In this document: positions 55,884 to 64,000 of the stretch, one piece after another | How positions within the stretch are numbered: position 1 is the first letter of the stretch | How the letters are laid out: each line of letters starts with the position of its first letter | Assembly: GCA_030180135.1 (NCBI GenBank) | Contig: CM058232.1 | Coordinates: forward strand, 61,773,330-61,837,329 | Source: Orychophragmus violaceus | Taxonomy: Eukaryota > Streptophyta > Magnoliopsida > Brassicales > Brassicaceae | Direction of reading: 5' to 3' | DNA: 64,000 bases | Notes under the pieces: generated by a model | Database searches by the model: none | Seen by the model: only the letters and a program-made list of their open reading frames with translations | Told to the model about the DNA's origin: nothing | Translations under genes and position numbers: made by a program

Positions 55884-57389
55884 TGATAACAAGGATTTTG
55901 TAATCCTTTGAGGTACCAATTCCTCAAGCTTATCGTGTAGTCTTGAGGTATCGAACCTTTTTGGGACGGATAAGACCAATAAGAACACACCAACCTCTTG
56001 AGTCAAATCAGACAATTTAAATTTTGTTTCTAACAATCCTAACGAAAACAGTTCAAATAGAAGTAAACAGAAACAAGCAAATAAACAAAGTGAATTCAAT
56101 CAATGATAAAGATAAGACCTAAAGGTTAAGGTCAACGGACAGGTGACTCGGGATGATCAAGGATCCTAATTCAAACTTCATAGAAGCTAACCTCCTAGCA
56201 AGGAACACAACAAGTCGATCAATTTAATTTCTTAATACTAACCTCTTTACTTAATCCTAATCCAAGAACAAATTCTCATTTGTGAATTAAAATCAAGCAA
56301 GCCTTCATACAAGTTCCAAACAGCCAACAATCACTCTAAACATACATTTTCATGTGCTAGAATGTGAAAGTCCTATCAAAGCTAGAAACTGGAAATTCAT
56401 CGAACACATGGTGAGCAAGAAATCCTAAACATCCTAATCAACGTGATCAAGGCTAATTAGGCACTAAACACACTTTGACAGATGAGATTTTAGACAATTA
56501 AGCATTAAAAATCCATTGATCACCCCTAATCAACCTAATCCTACCTAACCCATAAGCCCTATGAAGAACTACTCACTAATCATCATATGAACAGCAAAAT
56601 TCATAGAAATAGTGTTAAACATTGGAGATTGGAGATAGATTGGAAAATCAAAGGAAGAAATCACAAGAAAAGAGTACTAGATTAATCTCAAATCAAACTT
56701 GTTCTTACAAAAGGGTTTTTAGCAACAAAATAAGCTTAAAAACAAATGAAAATAGGTTTTTGGCTTAAATAGTCAATATGGTGCGAACCGGGTCAACCCA
56801 GAACAAACCGGGTCTTGACCCGGATCCGAAACAGTTTCTGGGACGCGTATCGGTTCGGTCGGTCGATACACCGACCGATACGAGCTCTCGGATTTCCTGG
56901 GCAAGAAGTGTATCGGCCCACCTGGCCGATATCAAAGTCGATATGCGTGCACAAAAATTAATCCGAGACCCTGTATCGGTCTGGCAGTCGATATGCATGC
57001 CGATACGGTCTTTTGGATTTTGGTCGAGGAACTGTATCGGCTTGCTTGGCCGATATCCAAGCCGATATGAGTCCTCGGATTTTCTTCCGAGAGTGTGTAT
57101 CGGCCACCCCAACCGATATGGTGGCCGATATGCCTTCCAGCTGCTTCTTCCTTAGTTCTTCGAGCTCTAGACTCCACTTCCAAGCTCACCAATGCTCCTA
57201 GACACCTCCAATCACCTGCAAAACACAAGAAACACTCCAAATGCAAGCCTAAGGTGCTTACTCCTAGTCCTAAACAACTTTATACTCTAGATGCGACAAT
57301 GACTCGACAAAATGGTATGAATGATGGTGAAATGGAGTCAAAATAAGAACTATATACAAGCCTAAATGCATGAAAATATGTGAATATCA
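55884..57389 (-). repeat. 5' LTR of Athila-type element
   Basis: 1506 bp. TGATAACAAGG and GTGAATATCA ends match the 3' LTR, and TTCGT follows. The minisatellite copy lies at about 56847-57139. Confidence 0.95.
56847..57139. repeat. ~63 bp minisatellite, 5' LTR copy
   Basis: Unit-by-unit counterpart of 44822-45115 with a handful of substitutions and the same copy number, so the array predates insertion. Confidence 0.88.
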
Positions 57390-57552
57390 TTCGTCAAATC
57401 CCATTTTACGCATCAGGGCTTCCAGAAAGTTCCATTCCACTATATCATAAGCTTTGCTCATATCAGTCTTGACCGCTACATACTTGGATTTGCAGATTGG
57501 GTATGTTCTAAGAGCGTGGAACATTTCTTGAGCCACGAGGATGTTGTCTGTT
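57390..57552 (-). pseudogene. LINE ORF2, middle piece of RT
   Basis: A 163 bp remnant of the LINE between two insertions. On the - strand it reads NILVAQEMFHALRTYP, then VAVKTDMSKAYDIVEW, the conserved L1-type RT motif. The frame runs on exactly into 43858 on one side and 63587 on the other when each insertion and one TSD copy are discounted. Confidence 0.92.
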
Positions 57553-57584
57553 CACTACAAGAAAACATGAAATTAGCGACTGTA

Positions 57585-57970
57585 TTTAGCGACTGATATC
57601 GTAGTCGCTAAATGTAGCGACTAAACTGCGACTACTCTGCGACTATTTAGTGACCCAAAAAAATTAGTCGCACATCAGTCGCTATTTAGCGACCAAATTA
57701 TTCAGTCGCATAACAGTCGCTATTTAGAGACTAATATGCGACTATTAATAAGTCGCTAAATGGTGGTCGCATAAAAGTCGCAATTTAGCGACTACTCTGC
57801 GACAATTTAGTGACCCAAAAATATTAGTCGCACATCAGTCGCTATTTAGCGACCAAATTATCCAGTCGCATAACAGTCGCTATTTAGCGACTAATATGCG
57901 ACTATTAATAAGTCGCTAAATGGTAGTCGCATAACAGTCGCTATTCAGTCGCCATTCAGTCCCTATTCAG
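57585..57970. repeat. CACTA left subterminal repeats
   Basis: Dense direct and inverted copies of TAGCGACT / AGTCGCTA / TGCGACTA. A block of roughly 180 bp (from about 57623, CTGCGACTATTTAGTGACCC) is repeated with few changes from about 57796. Probable transposase-binding region. Confidence 0.9.
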
Positions 57971-57977
57971 TCGCCTT

Positions 57978-58500
57978 TCAAAATCCTAAACTCTAAATAA
58001 ACCCTAAAACTCTAATCAATATCATTTCAATTACTACAACATATAAATATTATAAATCTTTCATAAACTATAAAATCAAAATATAAAAAACCCTAAACTT
58101 TAGTTATTATTTTCAAATCTCTAACCTTAAACCCTAAACCTACCCTTAACCCTTAACTAAAGCCTAAAACCTACCCTAAACCCAATTATAAATTAACAAC
58201 AATTATACCCTATTAATACCCTAAAGCTTAAATATTCTTATGATCTTATGCAACTTGGAATATATGATAACATATTAAATACTATAACATATTCAAAACT
58301 AATATTTATAAACCTTCAAACTCTATACCCTAAACCATAATCAAACTTTAAACTTTAAATTCTTAACCATAACAAACCTAATATTTAAAATCTATAGTAT
58401 AAACAAAACTATAACAAAAAATGTAATACTAACAATAAAACCTTACCATTTAAACCTATATCCTAAACCATAACCTAATATTTAAAATCTACTATTTTAT
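57978..58500. repeat. Degenerate CCCTAAA-like AT-rich tract
   Basis: AAACCCTAAA, AACCTTAAACCCTAAACC and similar telomere-like variants are scattered through very AT-rich DNA inside the CACTA element. Confidence 0.6.
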
Positions 58501-59210
58501 ACTACTAATCATAAATTAAAAAGTTTTAAACAATAATCTCTTTTTTTTGTCAACAGGATAAACAATAATCTCTTTAATTTTTATATATACTCTAATAAAT
58601 AACATTGTAATCACTATAACATATCTAAAACCAATATTCAACACTTATAAAAAAAAATTTCACAACTATTATTTTTAAACTTACTTATAACCCTATAAAC
58701 AAAAAATTCCAAACCCTATATCATAAATCATAATTAATCTAAACACTACTCTTAAACATGAACTATAAAATTAAAGTACAAAAATTAATTATGTATATAC
58801 AAACTAATGTTTAACCATTTTAAATATATACTTTACATAAAATTAATTAAAAACCATTTAAAACAAAACAATAAACTAAAACTCTAATGCTTTTTTTGAT
58901 TGGCTTAAACAACAACACATGGATCATACTTCTCACCCGTTAGATCAAACAATATCAATGGTTCAGATGACACTCTCCCCTTAACCTAATTGACTCATTC
59001 ATTAAGCCACCCAAAACCCACTCCCTTTCCTTACGCCGCCATCCTCTTTGTCTTTTTTCTGAACTCTGCAAATTTCTGAAAACACAAACCTTCATCCCGA
59101 TTTCACCTCCGTCGTATGCAGCACCGTCTTCTATAGCCTGCACCTCCTTCAACAGAAGCGTGAGAGGACACCAGAAGTCTTCACCAATTGATCCGGCGAA
59201 GGTCAGAGAG
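58501..59210. other. CACTA internal AT-rich region
   Basis: No gene seen up to the GC-richer segment that begins near 58975. Confidence 0.5.
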
Positions 59211-59215
59211 AGGAG

Positions 59216-59750
59216 ATGGCGTTAGCGGCTGTTCGTGAGATCTCCTCCTTCCGCCACCGTTAGTCACACACGCCGGAGCTTCCACATCCAGAAGAATCTC
59301 AGCCAGACGAGGAATCGAAGATGAAGAACTTGGAAGGGGAAGAAGTTGAAGAACCCGAGTTGCTTTATGGGTTTGAGGTCGGATTTAAGGTATACTGGAG
59401 CTCTCAGGCCGTCCTCCACCGCCGGACGAAGAAGAAGAGACTCGATCGACCTCCTCCATTGCCGGACGAAGACAACTCCGGCTACGTAAAGACGGTGGTG
59501 AGAGAGAGAAGTGTTACCAGAGCCCGACGAAGGTGGTGGGATGAAGACGTCAGGTAAGCCTTCTCTTTTGTTTGATTTTGATTCTCTATTTGCTAGTGAG
59601 TGTGTGATTTTTTTTGATTCATTAATTGATTTTGATTCGATATCATTTGCAGGCTATCGAAGTGAAGATCAAGCTTTGGGGAAGAAGATGACTCGGGGAT
59701 GGCGTGGAAACATTTTTTTTGTTTGTTATTTTGTATTTTTATATATTTAT
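59216..59750 (+). other. Possible captured gene fragment in CACTA
   Basis: A GC-richer, gene-like stretch. A 78-codon frame at 59321-59557 (GFEVGFKVYWSSQAVLHRRT, RARRRWWDEDVR) ends next to a donor-like CAGGTAAGCC (59550). After a T-rich interval an acceptor-like TTTGCAG (about 59652) leads into a short continuing frame. I do not recognise the protein. It could be a remnant of a CACTA gene or a captured host exon. Confidence 0.35.
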
Positions 59751-60010
59751 GATTAATTATTAAGTTTTTGTTGTAATTAATTATTATTATAAATATCATT
59801 TTGGTGATTAAAAAAAAATTTTATTGTGAGATTATTACGCCAAATGACACCTTCTAAGGTCTTTATTACATGAAAAGGCACCTATGTGTTTTAGGATACT
59901 TTCACCTAGTAAAAATTCAATTTTAGCCCTTATTCTTAACTAAATCATAAACCAAACTATTTTTTTCTTAACTAAACCAATTGAGACCCAGAAAAAAAGG
60001 TTTTAGGGAA

Positions 60011-61564
60011 TGTGTGTCCTCTCACGACTCTCTCCTCTTCCACTGTGCTCAAATCTTGCATCGTCTCACCTATTTCGCTTTCCGCCTCTCAAGGATGACG
60101 ATTCGATGCGAATAGCTTTAAAATCTACTAATTCGGTGAACGCAAAGGCCGATCCTTCGTCATCTGAGGAGGAGATCGAAGCAGAAGTTGAGGTTTGCAT
60201 GAGGCGGTGGTTTCAAATGCGTAAGCGAAGTTGAGGTTTTTCTGGGTTTCACGGCAGAGAACTGTTGCGAGAACCATCTGGTAAGCTTCTCTGTTGCGAG
60301 AGACCCGATTCATTTTTATATTTTCTGATTAGTTTTTGTTTCATATGAGTTTGTAGAAAGAGACAGAGAAAGAAAGAAAGAGAGAGAGAGAGAGGGGGAG
60401 AGAGAGAGAGAGACAAAGAGAGACATAGAAAGAGAGAGATATATGTGGGCTTTGGCTTCTGAATCAGAAGACGACGGTGTTGGCTTCTGAATCCGACGAC
60501 GACGGCGCTGGCTGCTCCCGGGAATCTCCCAGATGGATGAATCCCCACGACGAAGCCTCCTGTTCACAGACCAGGAAGTTAATGCTCAGATCGGAGCAGC
60601 GTTGTGTCCCGCGGCAGAGATCCGGATCCAACTCGGTTAGGGTGATCTACTCAGAAACACTTCTTACTTGTTTGAGCTTATTCAGGTTAGTGCTTTTCCA
60701 TCAAACAATCTAAATTCAGAGTCAAATCATGTTGAATTACGATTGACTCTCTTTTAACTACTTATAGCTCGATCTCGGGCTGAAGCTATGGCGCAAAGTT
60801 ATTGGGAAGCTGATAAGATGTAAGTGAATTGTGTATTTAAGAGTGTAAATCTTCAATTCCAAGTTTTTATGTTTGGCAATAACTAGATCCGATTGTTCCC
60901 CTTTACTTTACTGTAACATCTCGTTTTGGTTTATGTATTTTTAGTTTCTGTCTGTCCAAGCGGTCTAGGCCTTGTGGACGGTGGAGAGAAATCAAGGGAG
61001 TGGATCAGGCGCCTAAACAAGGTAAGGATACTTATGGATTACATTACAACAATGGACACCCTAACTCTTGTTGTATCCACAGATCCATCACATTCCTTGA
61101 GCGACTCTTTTCACTACTGCACTTTGGTGGACAAGTTTTAGCATGTCATAATGTCGAATTGTTAAATTGTTTTCGTCTGTGGATATTGTTTCTGTGGATA
61201 CTGGATATATCGATGGTTGTGATGTTTTGGATGGCTCTAGTGTTGACTTTGTGGAAACTCTTGAAGCTAACAATCATAATAGTCTGATTTGAGCTCTGTT
61301 TTTTAGAGTTTTTTTATCAATGGAGTTGGAATATCATCTGATTAGAGTCTTGTTAAAGTCTGTGTGATCTTGTGTTCAGCTGTTTTTCTTGTGTTGTATT
61401 TGCAGGGTCCATATGAGATCATTTCTATGTCCGGTGGAGATGTGATTAGTGGACGGTACTGTGACGGTTTTCAAACCCTCGTACATGTAGTAAAGCCGTG
61501 TACGAGGGTTTTCAAAGATTTCAGAAACCAAGATTTTGTCTCTGTTATAGTAGTGTCAAACTAA
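60011..61564 (+). other. Possible captured exons in Mutator-like element
   Basis: Several exon-like segments of unknown origin: 60010-60234 (a 74-codon frame ending KADPSSSEEEIEAEVEVCM then a basic tail), about 60477-60650, a segment after TTTTTAG (about 60945; GLVDGGEKSREWIRRLNK) up to AAGGTAAGG (about 61019), and one after TTTGCAG (about 61407; GPYEIISMSGGDVISGRYC). The last faintly recalls the AT-hook protein PPC domain, too weakly to name it. No continuous gene model could be built. Confidence 0.35.
60350..60440. repeat. (GA)n microsatellite
   Basis: GAGA-rich tract with short interruptions inside the Mutator-like element. Confidence 0.85.
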
Positions 61565-61832
61565 TGTGGAACTTGCTATCAAACTTCTATAAACTTATGT
61601 ACTCGAATTGATGATCAAACTTCTATAAAAAAAATTTCAGTGTACAACTTGTGATGATTCCAACAATTTAATTCTGATTGCCTCTTGTTTTGAATGACAA
61701 TCTGTAGCTCTAGCTCCAATGGACACCCAACTCTGGTTGTATCCTCAGATCCAACACATTTCTTGAGCGATTCTTTTTCACTACTGCACTTTGGTGGACA
61801 AATTCTAGTATGTCATCATGTGGGATTGTTAA
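61048..61832. repeat. Direct repeat pair, ~115 bp
   Basis: 61048-61162 and 61716-61832 are diverged copies (both with CAATGGACACCC and TTTTTCACTACTGCACTTTGG-type stretches; both end with TTGTTAA). They lie 668 bp apart, in the same orientation. Confidence 0.8.
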
Positions 61833-61974
61833 CTTTGAAGTGCATGAGGTCACGAAGAGCAAGCAACGAGTGGACAAGGAAAGAGAGACTCCATATTTTC
61901 ATTTTCCAGCTTTTATATCTTGTATGTTTTTATGTTAAAGCTTTGATAAGCATCATTGTGTATTTGTCCTCGTA

Positions 61975-62915
61975 GACACGTTTGGATGGACTCTAAATTA
62001 TATCCACCGTTCCCATGATATATCACACTACACTTTTTAACGTCCATAAAATTTGATAAAAAAAAAAATAAAAATATATCAAAATGGATGTCTAAACAAA
62101 GAAAAAAATGTATCAAAATTGTAATTGTGTACACTAAATCATGGACACCCGACTTTTGTAAAGGAAATGAAATCGTTGGGAGCAACAAGCTTGTGGACTT
62201 GTGTTTTTAGTGTTTCTTTCATTTTATTGTGTACTATAATCGGTGGATATGCCACATGGACACATTGTTGTATAAGTGCTCATGGTTATTGTTTATGTGT
62301 ACATTAAATCATGTCCACGCCATTTTGTATAGAAAGTCCAAATAGTGTATGAATGCTTATGGACATCATAGATTTATCATTTACACTTAGCCGTGTACAT
62401 CGTTTGCATTTGACCGTGTACACCCATTAATTCAATAGCGTCCCAAACCATTCATTTATGTCTATGCCACCATCGTCTACTCATATTCTATTCACCATTT
62501 CATAATTGTTTTTATGTCCACAAAATAATCGTTATTTCTATCATTGCACAAGTTTATGTTTATTGACAAGATAGCATGGATAATATAGCATGAACAAGTG
62601 TACGATTATATGTGAACTTACTTTGGATATGCCCAAAATCAGTGTCCACAAATTCATACTGTTCATACTGTCCATGAAAGTCTAAGTATCCTCCGCGTCC
62701 ATCAATCTATATCCAAAATGCATACTGTCCATAAGCCACGTACAATATCATCAATGGGACATGCCACTTTGTGTACATATATTTTATAGACATGCCACTT
62801 TGTGTACGATATCCATTAGATTCTATCCACCATTATACGAGTTTTTTAAAGCGTCCACAAGATTTAATCTAAAATTAACTGAAATATATCAAAATGGATA
62901 TCATTGTATAGAGAA
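61975..62915. repeat. GTCCAC/GTGTAC-rich region with duplicated block
   Basis: The region is full of short dispersed motifs (GTGTACA, TGTCCA, ACATGCCACTTTGTGTAC twice at about 62760 and 62792). A block near 61975-62115 resembles 62810-62915 (both contain ATATATCAAAATGGAT). No coding sequence. Confidence 0.6.
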
Positions 62916-63364
62916 AAAAATATTATAATTTATAGTACAAAAAAAATTTATTTGCATTTCTAATATAACCTATAATTCCAAATAGAGATGAGAGACGTGA
63001 GGAAAAAAAAGAAAAAAAAATTTGAAAAAAGGATGACAAGGATCGTGAGAGAAGAGAGGGAGAGAAAGAAGAAAAAGAGAGAGAAAAAAACACTTTAATC
63101 CAACCGCCTACATTAAATCTCACTTTAGATCCAATGGTCCACAAGACATCTTTACTTTTTAGTTAGACAAATCAAATGGAAAATATTTAGTTCAAGGGCA
63201 AATTGGGCATGAAAGCTCTCCAAAACGTGAACAATAGCTAAGGTGTCCTTTGGTGTAATAAAGTGTATGGAAGGTGCCCTTTGGTGTAAATCTCTCTTTT
63301 ATTGTTTGTGTACCAAACCAAACACAAAACCGTACCGGATCTATTTAGACAAAACCATTATGTA

Positions 63365-63560
63365 ATTAGTAGTCGCTAAGCAGTCGCTATATCAGTCGCT
63401 AGTTGGTAGCTAATTGGTCGCATATTGGTCGCTAAATTTAGCGACTAATTGGCGACTAAACTGCGACATCTATTTTGTAGTCGCCAATTAGTCGCTATTT
63501 AGCGACTGTTTTGCGACTCAAATATTTAGCGATGCACTGTTTAGCGATTAAAACCGCAGT
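63365..63560. repeat. CACTA right subterminal repeats
   Basis: Copies of AGTCGCTA, TTAGCGAC and TGCGAC in both orientations, matching the left subterminal zone. Confidence 0.9.
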
Positions 63561-63586
63561 CGCTAATATCCTGTTTTCTTGTAGTG

Positions 63587-64000
63587 GTTATCAGACGTCG
63601 AGCCACGAAGGCTGATTGGGTCTCTGATGTAAGGTTCGGTAAGATCTTCTTTCGTCTTGTTGATAAAACCTTAGATATGATCTTGTAGCTGACATTGCAC
63701 AGACTAATTGGTCTGAATTCCGCCATACTTGTCGGTTTATTCACCTTTCAGAATGAGGCAAATATTTGTCAGATTTAGCCAGTCGTCCATCTCGCCCATT
63801 TCAAAGAAGAACTTCACCGTTTTAATAACGTCTTTACCGATGGTTTTCCAAAATCTTTTGAAGAACATGCTCGTCATCCCATCTAGTCATGGGGCTTTAT
63901 CTGGGTTGATCGCAAACACGGCTTCTTTGATTTCTTCCTCTATAGGGATTGAAGTCAGATTCTGATTCATCTCTTCCGTAACCGATGCGGTAATAAACCA
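63587..64000 (-). pseudogene. LINE ORF2, N-terminal RT piece, continues off window
   Basis: - strand L1-type RT: an EEIKEAVFAINPDKAP-like stretch with an in-frame stop where a Gly is usual, FFKRFWKTIGKDVIK, then FRPISLCNVSYKIISKVLS, the classic plant LINE signature, and QSAFVARRLI up to the CACTA insertion point. The 5' part of the LINE lies beyond 64000. Confidence 0.9.

Larger units (their letters stand above)
43859..57389 (-). mobile_element. Athila-type Ty3/gypsy retrotransposon
   Basis: A 13.5 kb element with identical TTCGT duplications (43854-43858, 57390-57394) and LTRs at 43859-45365 and 55884-57389. Order on the - strand: primer site, gag, protease, RT-RNase H, integrase, then an extra ORF before the 3' LTR, the Athila layout. 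Each coding part has stops or a frameshift, except integrase and the protease segment. By eye about 36 differences separate the ~1506 bp LTRs (2.4%), roughly 1.7 million years at 7e-9 per site per year (inference). It sits inside a LINE RT domain. Confidence 0.95.
59828..63296. mobile_element. Mutator-like element nested in CACTA
   Basis: A 3469 bp element with perfect 9 bp flanking duplications TTTTATTGT (59819-59827, 63297-63305). Long terminal inverted repeats of about 100 bp begin GAGATTATTACGCCAAATGA on the left and, inverted, GAGAGATTTACACCAAAGGG on the right. A 9 bp duplication with long TIRs is diagnostic of the Mutator superfamily. No MURA transposase was seen. The interior has GC-richer exon-like stretches with splice-like borders, so it could be a Pack-MULE. 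Confidence 0.9.
57553..63586. mobile_element. CACTA (En/Spm-type) transposon, non-autonomous
   Basis: A 6034 bp element. Terminal inverted repeats CACTACAAGAAAACA start at 57553 and, inverted, end at 63586. Flanking 3 bp duplications are GTT (57550-57552, 63587-63589). Both subterminal zones are packed with TAGCGAC / GTCGCTA motifs, the usual transposase-binding layout. No transposase or TNP2 domain was recognised. More than half of it is a nested Mutator-like element. Confidence 0.95.

Noticed and set aside
61364..61564. Captured AT-hook protein (PPC/DUF296) exon in the Mutator-like element
   Set aside because: Only a short GPYEIISMSG stretch is suggestive and the following residues do not match the family; kept only as an unnamed exon-like segment.

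Overview
This is plant nuclear DNA from a member of the Brassicaceae. The one clear single-copy host gene, at 2182-4329 on the + strand, reads as an intact orthologue of Arabidopsis CLAVATA2. No other host gene could be recognised. Nearly everything from about 5 kb to 64 kb is transposable-element DNA, much of it nested, as in pericentromeric or otherwise repeat-invaded chromatin.

Layout. 1-2181: CT and TTC microsatellites and unrecognised flank. 2182-4329: CLV2. 4330-6805: AT-rich DNA with a ~260 bp tandem duplication, a hAT-like MITE and a Mutator-type MITE (5828-6361). 6806-20068: an old non-coding LTR element on the - strand (left LTR truncated, right LTR 18202-20068), into which a young, complete Ty1/copia element has jumped (8660-16382, TSD CATGA, uninterrupted 1319-codon gag-pol at 10866-14825). 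20539-32555: a degenerate Tat-lineage Ty3/gypsy element on the - strand (TSD CCAAC) with gag, protease, RT, two RNase H domains and integrase. It also carries an antisense gene with two GT-AG introns at 21462-24871, which is broken by a 640 bp hAT MITE. A probable solo copia LTR splits a 29 bp tandem array in the same element. 32556-35952: AT-rich spacer with a 27 bp minisatellite and a degenerate telomere-like tract. 35953-41139: a complete gag-only LTR element (TSD TATCT).

41503 to the right edge: a LINE on the - strand broken twice. An Athila-type element (43859-57389, TSD TTCGT, LTRs ~1.5 kb) and a CACTA element (57553-63586, TSD GTT) sit in its RT domain. The CACTA in turn contains a Mutator-like element (59828-63296, TSD TTTTATTGT). 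LINE coding sequence reads in frame across the CACTA and Athila junctions once each insertion and one TSD copy are discounted.

How the parts work together. Only CLV2 and the copia polyprotein look functional. The gag-only and non-coding LTR elements keep cis signals (LTR ends, primer site, polypurine tract) and would depend on proteins supplied in trans. Boundaries rest on LTR or TIR ends plus matching target-site duplications read directly from the sequence. Family assignments rest on recognised protein motifs. Ages and functional suggestions are inference. No tRNA, rRNA or CRISPR was seen.
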